DNA of 36,103 nucleotides. Source: an uncultured Chryseobacterium sp. (GTDB lineage Bacteria; Bacteroidota; Bacteroidia; Flavobacteriales; Weeksellaceae). The DNA lies in assembly GCF_936933875.1 (NCBI RefSeq), contig NZ_CAKZIK010000001.1, positions 1-36,103 on the forward strand, read 5' to 3'. A program made the position numbers and the translations under genes. How positions within the stretch are numbered: the stretch's first letter is position 1; every line of letters starts with the position of its first letter. The notes under the pieces are model-generated. The model searched no databases. It had not been told where the DNA came from and was given only the letters and a program-made list of their open reading frames with translations. Shown piece by piece: positions 14,115-22,659 of the stretch.

Positions 14115-17100
14115 ATGCAGTTAAAAAATATCAGCGAAACGTTTCTTCCGGATTTGATGAAGAAAGAATTCGGAAAAGAAATTTTTAAAGAATTATCAGA
14201 AAATCAGCATGTTTCCGTGAAGGGATTTGCGGGTTCTGTTCCATCGGTTTTTGCAGCGGAACTTTTTTTGGTTCAGAAGAAAACTTTGCTTTTTCTTGTT
14301 GAAGATAAAGAAGAGGCGCTTTACATTACAGCCGAACTCGAAGATTTATTGGGCAAAGAAAGTGTGATGTATTTTCCGGCGACTCATTTGGAACCTTATC
14401 AAATTGAAAAAACGCAGAACGCTAATTTGGTCTTGAGAACTGAAGTTTTAAACAGACTGAATTCTGAAAAGAAACCAAAAGTTATCATTGCGAGTTTCTC
14501 AGCTATTTCAGAAAAAGTGTTGAAGAAAGAAGATTTCAAAGCCATTTCTCATTTAATTAAAACCGGCGAAAGTTTGGATTTCGATTTTACGGAAGAACTG
14601 CTGCATCAGTTTGGATTTAATTTGGTGGATTTTGTTTCGGAACCCGGAGAATTTTCTGTTCGTGGTGGAATTGTGGATGTTTTTTCTTATTCAAATGAGC
14701 AACCTTACCGAATTACCTTCTTTGGAAACGAAGTGGAAAATATTAAAACTTTCGACATTGAAACCCAGTTGACGAACGGAAAAGTAAACGAATTTCAGTT
14801 GGTATCGAATATGAATTTCGCTGTTTCGGGATCGAAAGTTTCGTTGTTTGAACTGTTACCGAAAGACAGTATTATTATTTCCAAGAATGCTTTTTTAGGT
14901 GTAAAGAAGATTAAAAATTTCTACGAAAAAGCGGAAGAAAAATATGAAACTTTAAGCAAAGAAATCAGCCACAGAAAACCTGCAGAACTGTTTATTGATG
15001 AAGAAGATTTACTAATTGATTATCAAAGATTTACAACGGTTGATTTTACCTTAGATGAATTAAAATTTTCCAATAAATCTGTTCAGCTCGATCAAACTCC
15101 GCAACCCGTTTTTCACAAGAATTTTGAAATGCTCACGGAAGACCTCGAAAGCAAATACGAAGCAGGATTTGATATTTGGATTTCTTTCTCCAGCGAAAAA
15201 CAAAAGGAAAGACTTGAAGCTATTTTTGAAGAACTCGGCAGGTTTGTAAAGTCTGACAGCGAGATTGATAATGCTGAAGTGAAGATGGATGAAATCCCGT
15301 TCAAATCTTTTAAATCAGAACTTCATGAAGGTTTTGTAGATAATGACCATAAAATTTCAGTTTATACTGACCATCAGATTTTCGACCGTTATCAAAGATT
15401 CAAATCCAAGAATTCTTTTGCGAAATCGGAGCAACTTACGCTGAAAGATTTAATGCAGATGAAAGTGGGAGATTTCATTACCCATATTGACCATGGCATC
15501 GGAAAATTTATGGGATTGGTGAAAGTGAACAATAACGGAAAAGTACAGGAATGTTTTAAACTCACCTATAAAAACAACGATTTGCTGTATGTTTCCATCC
15601 ATTCATTGCACAAAATTTCTAAGTACAACGGTCCCGACGGCAGGGAAATCGTACTTTCAAAACTCGGATCTCCGGCTTGGAAATCTTTAAAACAGAAAAC
15701 CAAAGCAAAAGTAAAGCAGATTGCTTTCGATTTAATAAGGCTATATGCACAGCGAAAAACTGCGAAAGGTTTTGCGTTTACACCGGATTCATATCTTCAG
15801 AATGAATTGGAAGCCAGTTTTTTATATGAAGATACGCCGGATCAGGAAAAAGCTACGCAGGACATCAAAAAAGATATGGAAAACGATACCGTGATGGACC
15901 GTTTGATTTGTGGCGATGTTGGTTTCGGGAAAACGGAAGTTGCAATTCGGGCTGCCTTCAAAGCTGCAACAGACGGAAAACAGGTCGCAGTTTTGGTTCC
16001 CACGACGATTTTGGCGTTTCAGCATTTCCGAAGTTTTAAAGAAAGACTCAAAGATTTCCCTGTGAATATTTCTTATATGAACCGTTTTCGAACAGCCAAA
16101 CAAAAATCTGAAACCAAAGAAGGTCTCAAAAACGGGAAAATCGATATCGTTATCGGAACGCATCAGTTGGTTGGTAAAGATATTGAATTCAATGATTTAG
16201 GGTTGTTGATTATCGATGAAGAACACAAATTCGGGGTTGCGGTAAAAGACAAACTCAAAACTTTAAAAAATAATATTGATACATTAACCCTTACTGCAAC
16301 GCCAATTCCGAGAACGCTTCAGTTCTCTTTGATGGCTGCAAGAGATTTAAGTGTCATTAAAACACCACCTCCAAACAGACAGCCTGTTGACACGCAAATT
16401 ATTGGGTTTAGCGAAGAAATTTTGAGGGATGCGATTTCGTACGAAATTCAGCGCGACGGACAGGTTTATTTCATCAACAACAGAATTGAAAACCTCAAAG
16501 ATATTGCCGGACTTATCCAAAGATTGGTTCCCGACGCAAGAGTGATTACCGGACACGGACAAATGGACGGGAAACAGCTGGAGCAAAATGTTTTGGATTT
16601 TATGGAAGGGAAATATGATGTTTTGGTTTCCACCACCATCGTAGAATCCGGTGTTGACGTTCCGAATGCGAACACGATTTTCATCAACGACGCACAAAGA
16701 TTTGGTATGGCGGATTTGCATCAAATGCGTGGAAGAGTAGGACGAAGCAACAGAAAAGCTTTCTGTTATTTGATAACTCCGCCTTTTGATATGATGACTT
16801 CTGATGCAAGAAAACGTCTTGAAGCGATTGAACAGTTTTCGGATTTGGGAAGCGGTTTTCAGATTGCGATGAAGGATTTGGAAATTCGTGGAGCCGGAGA
16901 TTTGTTGGGCGGTGAACAAAGTGGTTTCATCAACGAAATGGGCTTTGATACGTACCAAAAAATTATGCAGGAAGCGTTGGAAGAACTTCAGAATGACGAA
17001 GAATTCGAAAATCTTTTTGATAATGAAGAAGAAAGAAAAAAACTCTTCAAATCTACAAAAGAAGTCAATATTGATACCGATTTGGAGTTGATGTTGCCGG

Positions 17101-17522
17101 ATTCGTATGTTCAGAGCACGGAAGAAAGGCTTTCTCTTTATCAAAAACTCGCAGAAATTCCAAACAAACAGGAACTTCAAAAATTCGAAAATGAATTGTC
17201 TGACCGTTTCGGAAAATTACCGGCAGAAGCCAAAAATTTGTTGAAAAGTGTTGAACTGAAATGGATTGCCGCAGAAATTGGTTTCGATAAAATTGTCGTT
17301 AAAAACGGAACGTTCCTTGGATATTTCCCACCAAATCCACAGGATAAGTTTTATCAAAGCGATAAATTCCGACATATTATTTCCTATTTGAGTCAGAATC
17401 CCAAAGATGCAACTTTGAAAGAAAAACATACTCCGGACGGCAGCCAACTGATGATGCGAAAAGAAAATGTACAACACGTCGATGAAGTGAATGCAGTTTT
17501 GGAGCGAATTTTAGCCAAGTAA
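14115..17522 (+). CDS. mfd: Transcription-repair coupling factor Mfd
   Basis: Mfd removes RNA polymerase stalled at DNA lesions and recruits UvrA for nucleotide excision repair. The ATG at 14115 gives 1135 residues, the normal size; the frame extends 21 codons to a TTG, but that extension contains the promoter box and is rejected. Order of domains: UvrB-like N-terminal region, RNA-polymerase-interacting region near 450-520 (G-D-F-I-T-H-I-D-H-G-I-G-K-F), superfamily 2 motor with Walker A G-D-V-G-F-G-K-T at 600-607 and the DEEH box starting at residue 701, motif III T-A-T-P-I-P-R-T, motif VI Q-M-R-G-R-V-G-R-S, and the C-terminal TRCF domain that binds the UvrB-like part. All motor motifs are intact. 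Confidence 0.97.
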   Translation: MQLKNISETFLPDLMKKEFGKEIFKELSENQHVSVKGFAGSVPSVFAAELFLVQKKTLLFLVEDKEEALYITAELEDLLGKESVMYFPATHLEPYQIEKTQNANLVLRTEVLNRLNSEKKPKVIIASFSAISEKVLKKEDFKAISHLIKTGESLDFDFTEELLHQFGFNLVDFVSEPGEFSVRGGIVDVFSYSNEQPYRITFFGNEVENIKTFDIETQLTNGKVNEFQLVSNMNFAVSGSKVSLFELLPKDSIIISKNAFLGVKKIKNFYEKAEEKYETLSKEISHRKPAELFIDEEDLLIDYQRFTTVDFTLDELKFSNKSVQLDQTPQPVFHKNFEMLTEDLESKYEAGFDIWISFSSEKQKERLEAIFEELGRFVKSDSEIDNAEVKMDEIPFKSFKSELHEGFVDNDHKISVYTDHQIFDRYQRFKSKNSFAKSEQLTLKDLMQMKVGDFITHIDHGIGKFMGLVKVNNNGKVQECFKLTYKNNDLLYVSIHSLHKISKYNGPDGREIVLSKLGSPAWKSLKQKTKAKVKQIAFDLIRLYAQRKTAKGFAFTPDSYLQNELEASFLYEDTPDQEKATQDIKKDMENDTVMDRLICGDVGFGKTEVAIRAAFKAATDGKQVAVLVPTTILAFQHFRSFKERLKDFPVNISYMNRFRTAKQKSETKEGLKNGKIDIVIGTHQLVGKDIEFNDLGLLIIDEEHKFGVAVKDKLKTLKNNIDTLTLTATPIPRTLQFSLMAARDLSVIKTPPPNRQPVDTQIIGFSEEILRDAISYEIQRDGQVYFINNRIENLKDIAGLIQRLVPDARVITGHGQMDGKQLEQNVLDFMEGKYDVLVSTTIVESGVDVPNANTIFINDAQRFGMADLHQMRGRVGRSNRKAFCYLITPPFDMMTSDARKRLEAIEQFSDLGSGFQIAMKDLEIRGAGDLLGGEQSGFINEMGFDTYQKIMQEALEELQNDEEFENLFDNEEERKKLFKSTKEVNIDTDLELMLPDSYVQSTEERLSLYQKLAEIPNKQELQKFENELSDRFGKLPAEAKNLLKSVELKWIAAEIGFDKIVVKNGTFLGYFPPNPQDKFYQSDKFRHIISYLSQNPKDATLKEKHTPDGSQLMMRKENVQHVDEVNAVLERILAK

Positions 17523-17552
17523 TTTTAGGAAAATCGGTTTTCGGAAAAAGAT

Positions 17553-17560
17553 TACTTTTG
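17553..17560 (+). promoter_or_regulatory. -7 box TACTTTTG upstream of pth
   Basis: A perfect TAnnTTTG on the plus strand, 100 bases before the pth ATG. It would give a leader of roughly 90-95 bases that contains the hairpin at 17611-17635. No good -33 TTG is seen. Confidence 0.4.
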
Positions 17561-17610
17561 CTCAAATTAAACGGTAAAAACAGGGTTTTGCCATCAAATT
17601 ACTTTGAAAA

Positions 17611-17635
17611 TTCCCAAAAAGGATAATTTTTGGAA
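17611..17635 (+). repeat. Hairpin-forming sequence in the pth leader
   Basis: TTCC and GGAA flank A5 and T5 runs, giving a nine-pair stem with one bulged C and a six-base loop, 25 bases before the pth start. No T-tract follows on the plus strand. It could be a leader structure or the weak 3' end signal of mfd. Confidence 0.35.
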
Positions 17636-17660
17636 CTTTAACATTAAATAAATTATTGTC

Positions 17661-18224
17661 ATGAAATACCTGATTGTAGGTTTAGGAAATAAAGGAGATG
17701 AATATGCGGAAACGCGCCACAATATTGGTTTTAAAATTGCGGATAAAATTGCGGAAACGTTGGAAGTTCCTTTTAAACCCGCCAATTTTGGTCTTGTAGC
17801 AGAAGGGAAATATAAAGGACGAAAAGTGTTTGTTTTGAAGCCCGATACGTATATGAATCTTTCCGGGAATGCAGTGAAATTTTGGCTTCAGAAAGAGAAA
17901 ATTCCGTTGGAAAATTTGATGATCGTTACGGACGATTTGGCGTTGCCTTTCGGAACTTTAAGGATGAAAATGAAAGGTTCAGATGCAGGTCATAACGGTT
18001 TGAAAAGCATTCAGGAACAATTAAATACGTCAAATTATCCCCGATTGCGTTTCGGGATTTCCGCCGATTTTCCTGAAGGGAAACAAGTAGATTACGTTCT
18101 CGGAAAATGGAATGAAGAAGAGCGCGAAAAATTGCAGGAAAGAATAGAAAAATTTTCGAAAGCCTGCCTTTCTTTTGTTTTTGCCGGAATTCAGAATACA
18201 ATGACAGCCTTTAACGGAAAATAA
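17661..18224 (+). CDS. pth: Peptidyl-tRNA hydrolase
   Basis: This essential enzyme cleaves the ester bond of peptidyl-tRNAs released prematurely from ribosomes, recycling tRNA. The 187 residues match the bacterial Pth1 family. Visible active-site residues are N10 (G-L-G-N), the catalytic H20 (T-R-H-N-I-G-F), N66 (T-Y-M-N-L-S-G), D91/D92 and N112 (A-G-H-N-G-L). It follows mfd by 138 bases with its own candidate promoter. It is convergent with the DUF2490 gene. Confidence 0.96.
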   Translation: MKYLIVGLGNKGDEYAETRHNIGFKIADKIAETLEVPFKPANFGLVAEGKYKGRKVFVLKPDTYMNLSGNAVKFWLQKEKIPLENLMIVTDDLALPFGTLRMKMKGSDAGHNGLKSIQEQLNTSNYPRLRFGISADFPEGKQVDYVLGKWNEEEREKLQERIEKFSKACLSFVFAGIQNTMTAFNGK

Positions 18225-18251
18225 AAACCGGATGCTCATAAGAACATCCGG
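18223..18251 (-). terminator. Intrinsic terminator of the DUF2490 gene
   Basis: CCGGATG (18228-18234) pairs with CATCCGG (18245-18251), and the stem can extend past one mismatch to about ten pairs. On the minus strand it is followed by TTTTTATTTT. On the plus strand no T-run follows, so it serves the minus-strand gene better than pth, although the hairpin might also slow plus-strand transcription. Confidence 0.75.
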
Positions 18252-18306
18252 CTTCATAAAAACTATATGAGATGAAAAAAAGTTTCTTGTTTTTATGTAA
18301 TCTTAA

Positions 18307-18999
18307 TCAGTTGAAATTGATGGTGTTGAAAATCACCAGTTGTATTTGTCCCTGATTAAGTTTTGAAGAAAATGGGCTTGTTCCTTTCTTAAAGGTCGTT
18401 TGATCCATATAGCCTACTTCAATTCTTGTGTTTTTATTTAAAACATATCCTAAAGCAGCATAAATTCTGTTCCGGTCGAAAATACGCTCTTCGGGAACCA
18501 CAAATATTTCGTTATACAGCGAAAGATAGGTGGATTTTTCTTTCATAAAATTTTCTCCTAGCGGAACATTTGCAGCCAGAAAATATCTTGCCCGTAACTT
18601 AAATTCATTTTCCAGAAAGCGTTCTTCCAAGCGAAAGCGATGCTGCAAAGGAACCTTTCCGATTTTATTTTTATGGATAAACTGCTGATAAATTCGGTGT
18701 TCTTTTGAGGAAGCTATTGCTTGTTGTTCAGCATCTTCAGCATAACCGATGATATATCCGTATCCTAGCAACAAATTATTATTATTCTCGGAAAGATTAT
18801 ATCCAATACCCGTTCTTAATAAAATATTTTGCGGATTTCCGGCGGCTTCAGTATTTCTGAACTGTGCTTCTGTCCACCAGTTTAAATTTTTTGTAATTTG
18901 TTGATTTCCAAAATAAATAAACCAAAGATTATCGAAATTTTCTTTCTGTGCATGTAATATCGTACAGCAGAAAATTAAAAGCATTGCAATCTTTTTCAT
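18307..18999 (-). CDS. DUF2490 domain outer-membrane protein
   Basis: The 230-residue protein starts with a signal peptide ending in L-H-A-Q and then follows the DUF2490 pattern: a Trp-rich first strand (N-L-W-F-I-Y-F-G), W-W-T-E-A-Q-F-R-N, L-L-R-T-G-I-G-Y, E-H-R-I-Y-Q-Q-F, Q-H-R-F-R-L-E-E-R-F and Y-N-E-I-F-V. It ends in a strand with aromatic F-N-T-I-N-F. DUF2490 proteins are predicted outer-membrane beta-barrels common in Bacteroidota; their function is unknown. It is a single gene between a carbonic anhydrase terminator and its own terminator. Confidence 0.85.
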   Translation of the reverse strand: MKKIAMLLIFCCTILHAQKENFDNLWFIYFGNQQITKNLNWWTEAQFRNTEAAGNPQNILLRTGIGYNLSENNNNLLLGYGYIIGYAEDAEQQAIASSKEHRIYQQFIHKNKIGKVPLQHRFRLEERFLENEFKLRARYFLAANVPLGENFMKEKSTYLSLYNEIFVVPEERIFDRNRIYAALGYVLNKNTRIEVGYMDQTTFKKGTSPFSSKLNQGQIQLVIFNTINFN

Positions 19000-19016
19000 G
19001 ATGAGTTTTTTGTAAA

Positions 19017-19039
19017 CAGAGCCGAAATCTCCGGCTCTG
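19017..19039 (-). terminator. Probable terminator of the SulP-carbonic anhydrase unit
   Basis: An 8-bp perfect stem (CAGAGCCG with CGGCTCTG) and a seven-base loop lie eight bases after the carbonic anhydrase stop on the minus strand. The following sequence TTTAC is only a short T-tract, so termination may be partial. Confidence 0.6.
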
Positions 19040-19046
19040 AATATTT

Positions 19047-19682
19047 TTATAACCAGGTTACAACCCCTGTTTCTACATCATAGTTTGCACCTACGATTTT
19101 TATTTTGCCTTCTTTTTCAAGTGTTCTTAAGGTTGAACTTTGATGACGGATGTCTTCAATGGTTTTTTTGATGTTGCAAACGTTTAGTCTTTCCAAAAGA
19201 TCTTCATTTTTGGATGAGCGTTCTTCGCCTTCTTTAATGACGTTATCAATGCATTCATCAAAATGATAAATCAAATGGTTGAGGTTATCCATTCCTAATC
19301 CCTCGATTTTTGCTGCATCAAGTCCGCCTTTCAAAGCTCCACATTTGCTGTGTCCCAAAACAACAACCAATTTTGAACCGGCAACATTACAGCCAAATTC
19401 CATGGATCCTAAAATATCCTGGTTTGCAAAATTTCCGGCAATTCTAATGGAAAAAATATCTCCCAATCCTTGGTCGAAAATTAGTTCTGCTGAAGTACGA
19501 CTGTCAATACAGCTCAAAACCACAGCAAATGGCCATTGTCCTTCGCGAGTATCATTTACTTGCTCCAAAAGATTCCTGTTTACTTTTAAATTTCCTACAA
19601 AACGGTCGTTTCCTTCCTTCAAGAATTGTAGCGCTTTTTCAGGAGTAATAGTAGCTTGAGTTTCTAATGTATGTGCTTTCAT
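19047..19682 (-). CDS. Beta-class carbonic anhydrase (next to SulP)
   Basis: The enzyme interconverts CO2 and bicarbonate using zinc. From the ATG at 19680-19682 (M-K-A-H-T-L) it has 211 residues. An alternative ATG 13 codons upstream (19721) is in frame, but the extension is Lys-rich and reads into a small inverted repeat, so the shorter start is preferred. Zinc ligands C58, D60, H111 and C114 and the D60-R62 dyad (S-C-I-D-S-R) are present. The G-H-S-K-C-G-A segment is typical of beta enzymes. It lies 99 bases downstream of the SulP gene on the same strand, so it probably supplies or removes bicarbonate at the transporter. Confidence 0.93.
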   Translation of the reverse strand: MKAHTLETQATITPEKALQFLKEGNDRFVGNLKVNRNLLEQVNDTREGQWPFAVVLSCIDSRTSAELIFDQGLGDIFSIRIAGNFANQDILGSMEFGCNVAGSKLVVVLGHSKCGALKGGLDAAKIEGLGMDNLNHLIYHFDECIDNVIKEGEERSSKNEDLLERLNVCNIKKTIEDIRHQSSTLRTLEKEGKIKIVGANYDVETGVVTWL

Positions 19683-19747
19683 ATTTTTTTTAGATTTTAG
19701 ACATCCTATTTCAGATGTCATATTTTTTATTTTGAATTAAATTTTAA

Positions 19748-19775
19748 AATTGACCATTCACAATTGACTATTCAA
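19748..19775. repeat. Period-7 repeat between SulP and carbonic anhydrase
   Basis: Four heptads alternate AATTGAC and (C/T)ATTCA(C/A), in the gap after the SulP stop. Similar in period but not in words to the arrays at 5583-5610, 22625-22659 and 23233-23267. Confidence 0.65.
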
Positions 19776-19781
19776 AGTGAG

Positions 19782-21389
19782 TTACATCGCTCTTCTGTGA
19801 TCGATACTGATATGTGAATGTTGATCTGAAGCGTAATCGTTGTAATTGGTTTGGAAGCCAATCAGTTCAACTTCGATATCTTCTTCCTTTGCTCGGATGT
19901 TCGCAAAATCCTGAATCATTTCCAGAACATCAGTCGTGATATAGGAAGTTCCTTTTGCATCAATAGTTACCTTCGAATTTGGCTGAATATTTTTCAAAGT
20001 TTTTTTGATGGCAGCTTTATTCAGGAAGGATACTTCTTCAGCTAATTTTAATGTTACAGATTCTGCATCTTCAAGTTCTTCTTTGCTGTAATAATACGCC
20101 CGCTTCATATTTCCCTGAAGAATATAGAAAATCGCGATAGCCAAACCAATTCCAACTCCTGTTAATAAATCTGTGAAAACAACCGCTACAATTGTCGCCA
20201 AGAACGGAATATACTGGAACTTTCCTTTTGCCAGGAAATGTTTGATTTTTTCCGGACTTGCCAATTTATAACCTACCAATAATAGAACTGCTGCCAAAGT
20301 CGCCAATGGAATTTTGTTCAAAATCACCGGAATTGCCAGTACACAAACTAACAGAAGAACACCATGGATAATGGTGGAAGCTTTTGAAGTTGCACCGGCA
20401 TTAGCGTTTGCGGAACTCCTTACTACAACTGAAGTAATTGGAAGCCCACCAATTAAAGAACTTATGATATTTCCAATTCCCTGTGCACGAAGTTCATTAT
20501 TCGTGTCGGTAATTCTGCGTTGAGAATCCAGTCGGTCCGAAGCTTCGATACATAATAAAGTCTCAATTGAAGCAACAATGGCGATCGTTCCACCAATAAT
20601 CCAAACTTTCGGATTCATAAATCCTGCGAAATCCGGCATTGTAATTAATGCTTTAAATTCTTCTGCTGTTTGCGGAACCGGCAATGTCACCAAATGTTCT
20701 GTTTGAATCGCCAATGAACTTCCTGTCATTTTAAAAATTTCGTTGAGTAAAATTCCTACCGCAACAGCAACCAAAGCTCCGGGAAGAAGTTTTAATTTCT
20801 TCAGTGAAGGAACTTTATCCCATGCAATTAAAATCGCCAAAGAAATCGCGGTAACAACAATTGCTCCCGGATGAATTGATGCGAAAACATTCGATAAATA
20901 TTGAGAGATAGAATCTGCATTATATCCGTTTTCAAAAACCCTTTCGCTACTGAAAGAATCGGCATCGTAACCTAACGCATGGGGAATTTGCTTGATAATG
21001 ATAATCAAACCAATACCGGCCAACATTCCTTCAATGACAGAATTTGGGAAATAATTAGAAATACTTCCGGCTCTTAGAAATCCTAAAATCAACTGTATAA
21101 CTCCTGCGATTAATCCTGCACAAAGAAACAGTTCGAATGCGCCCAATTCCGTAATTCCCGATAAAACAATCGCAGCTAAACCTGCAGCCGGACCTGAAAC
21201 CGAGATATTGGAGTTGGAAAAAAATCCGATAACAATTCCACCAATAATTCCTGCGATAATTCCGGAAAGTGGCGGTGCTCCGGAGGCTAAGGCAATCCCT
21301 AAACATAGCGGAAGTGCGACTAAGAAGACGACAACTCCCGATGGAAAATTTTCTTTTATTCCGCCGAATAAACTTTTTGCTTTTTTCAT
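19782..21389 (-). CDS. SulP family anion transporter with C-terminal STAS domain, likely bicarbonate
   Basis: The 535-residue protein has ten or more membrane segments followed by a STAS domain from about residue 440 (with I-D-A-K-G-T-S-Y-I-T-T-D-V-L). The early S-G-V-V-V-F-L-V-A-L-P-L-C-L-G-I-A-L-A-S segment and I-S-V-S-G-P-A-A-G-L are typical of SulP carriers, whose known substrates include sulfate, bicarbonate and dicarboxylates. The adjacent carbonic anhydrase makes bicarbonate the best guess, since SulP-carbonic anhydrase pairs and fusions are known. A degenerate -7 box TATGTTTA lies four bases before the ATG. A second candidate, CAACTTTG at 21448-21455 with TTG at 21472-21474, lies further upstream. 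Confidence 0.92.
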   Translation of the reverse strand: MKKAKSLFGGIKENFPSGVVVFLVALPLCLGIALASGAPPLSGIIAGIIGGIVIGFFSNSNISVSGPAAGLAAIVLSGITELGAFELFLCAGLIAGVIQLILGFLRAGSISNYFPNSVIEGMLAGIGLIIIIKQIPHALGYDADSFSSERVFENGYNADSISQYLSNVFASIHPGAIVVTAISLAILIAWDKVPSLKKLKLLPGALVAVAVGILLNEIFKMTGSSLAIQTEHLVTLPVPQTAEEFKALITMPDFAGFMNPKVWIIGGTIAIVASIETLLCIEASDRLDSQRRITDTNNELRAQGIGNIISSLIGGLPITSVVVRSSANANAGATSKASTIIHGVLLLVCVLAIPVILNKIPLATLAAVLLLVGYKLASPEKIKHFLAKGKFQYIPFLATIVAVVFTDLLTGVGIGLAIAIFYILQGNMKRAYYYSKEELEDAESVTLKLAEEVSFLNKAAIKKTLKNIQPNSKVTIDAKGTSYITTDVLEMIQDFANIRAKEEDIEVELIGFQTNYNDYASDQHSHISIDHRRAM

Positions 21390-21535
21390 TTTTTAAACAT
21401 ATAGTTTTATGATGCAAACGCTTGATTTGTATTTTTTAAAGCATTTGCAAAGTTGAATTTTCAGTGATAAACAAGTTGAGATATTGGCTTCTTCGGTTTG
21501 AAAAAGACATCATTATCCCTACTTAAATTTAACAG

Positions 21536-21835
21536 TTAAGCTTCTGGAGGCGGAGAAAATATCAGAAGATAAGGCGAAATATGACTGGAATCGTCAGTTA
21601 AAACGAACGCCTTTTTATCGGAAGTAGTTTCAAAGAATTTGATGAAATCGTGGACGTTCATCGTCTTCGGAATTGTTTTTTCGTAAACAATTGAAACTGA
21701 TGAAGAATGTGTTTCTTCTTCAGAAAGTACAATATTAGTCTGTGGAATTTCAAAATCGAAAACTGTAGCAATACTTGGTAAAGCCATAAAGTTGACGAAG
21801 ATCAACAAAACCAATATGTTCCAAAATTTCTTCAA
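21536..21835 (-). CDS. Small secreted or membrane-anchored protein of unknown function
   Basis: The 99-residue product begins with a hydrophobic segment (W-N-I-L-V-L-L-I-F-V-N-F-M-A-L-P) that is a signal peptide or anchor. It then has an acidic region (L-S-E-E-E-T-H-S-S-S), the segment M-N-V-H-D-F-I-K-F-F and an unusual C terminus I-F-S-P-P-P-E-A. I do not know a family name, although the tail looks like a conserved feature. It sits between the two carbonic anhydrases, 146 bases before the SulP start on the same strand, and has the best-formed promoter in the window. A role linked to the carbon cluster is only positional. Confidence 0.7.
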   Translation of the reverse strand: MKKFWNILVLLIFVNFMALPSIATVFDFEIPQTNIVLSEEETHSSSVSIVYEKTIPKTMNVHDFIKFFETTSDKKAFVLTDDSSHISPYLLIFSPPPEA

Positions 21836-21857
21836 AAAAAATTGTCTTTTGAGGGAA

Positions 21858-21887
21858 CAAATATAAACAAGAAGTTTTAAAAACCAA
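21858..21887 (-). promoter_or_regulatory. Promoter of the 99-residue gene: TTG, 19 bases, TATATTTG
   Basis: On the minus strand a -33 TTG (21885-21887) is separated by 19 bases from a perfect -7 box TATATTTG (21858-21865), matching the Bacteroidota housekeeping promoter in both elements and spacing. The start codon is 22 bases downstream of the box. An inverted repeat (21890-21947) lies directly upstream. Confidence 0.75.
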
Positions 21888-21889
21888 GT

Positions 21890-21947
21890 ATAATTATAGA
21901 TTTTGTCTAAATTTTAACAAAAATTAATATTTAAAATCTATAATTAT
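21890..21947. repeat. 15-bp perfect inverted repeat next to the carbonic anhydrase stop
   Basis: ATAATTATAGATTTT (21890-21904) and AAAATCTATAATTAT (21933-21947) are exact reverse complements separated by 28 bases. The right arm includes the stop codon of the carbonic anhydrase gene and the left arm abuts the -33 element of the next promoter. It could be the 3' end structure of one gene, an operator of the next, or both. Confidence 0.75.
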
Positions 21948-22624
21948 TGAAAATTTTTGTTGTTAGTTCTGCTCATTACCCATTCAGAATTGGTAAGGTC
22001 GTACACTTTTTGGATATTTTTCAGGATTTCTTCAAAATCGATATTTAGATCAATCAATTTACCGGTTTCCAAATCGAAAACCCAACCGTGTACAATGGGA
22101 TAATCATCCAAAATATACCGTTCCTGCACAGCAGCCATTTTAATCACGTTGATGCACTGTTCCTGTACATTCAACTCGATAAGTCTTTTATAACGCGCGT
22201 TTTCGTCTTCGATTGCATCCAGTTCAGCCTGATGAATTCTGTAAACATCGCGAATTAATCTTAACCAAGGATTCAAAAGTCCCAAATCCTGCGGAGTCAT
22301 TGCTGCTTTTACACCACCACATCCGTAATGTCCACAAACAATAATGTGTTTAACCTTCAAATGTTCCACAGCATACTGTATAACAGCCGTAGAATTCATA
22401 TCCAATGTATTTACAATGTTGGCAATATTTCGGTGTACGAAAACTTCGCCGGGTTTCATTCCCATCAATTCTTCAGCAGTTGCACGCGAATCCGAACAAC
22501 CGATGTAAAGATATTCCGGGTTTTGTCCGGCTGCCAATTTTTTGAAAAAATCGGCATCTTGTCCCAATTTTTCTTTAATCCAGTTTTCGTTGTTCTGAAA
22601 AATTTGTTCGTAAGAATTTGCCAT
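21944..22624 (-). CDS. Beta-class carbonic anhydrase
   Basis: A second zinc carbonic anhydrase of 226 residues. The zinc ligands are C43, D45, H99 and C102, with R47 completing the D-R dyad (C-S-D-S-R) and V-C-G-H-Y-G-C-G-G following the usual spacing. It differs clearly from the enzyme at 19047 (G-H-S-K-C-G), so the two are different branches rather than a recent duplication. A heptad array fills the gap upstream to the start codon. It is the last gene before the polysaccharide locus and is likely an independent housekeeping gene. Confidence 0.95.
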   Translation of the reverse strand: MANSYEQIFQNNENWIKEKLGQDADFFKKLAAGQNPEYLYIGCSDSRATAEELMGMKPGEVFVHRNIANIVNTLDMNSTAVIQYAVEHLKVKHIIVCGHYGCGGVKAAMTPQDLGLLNPWLRLIRDVYRIHQAELDAIEDENARYKRLIELNVQEQCINVIKMAAVQERYILDDYPIVHGWVFDLETGKLIDLNIDFEEILKNIQKVYDLTNSEWVMSRTNNKNFQ

Positions 22625-22659
22625 GTTTTATGAGTTATAAGCAATTTATGATGAGCAAT
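22625..22659. repeat. Period-7 array of AT-led heptads before the carbonic anhydrase start
   Basis: On the minus strand five heptads, each beginning AT (ATTGCTC, ATCATAA, ATTGCTT, ATAACTC, ATAAAAC), fill the whole gap between the acetyltransferase stop and the carbonic anhydrase ATG. Confidence 0.6.

Noticed and set aside
19683..19721. Longer start of the first carbonic anhydrase
   Set aside because: An ATG is present, but the 13 added residues (Lys- and Ser-rich) are not expected; kept only as an alternative.
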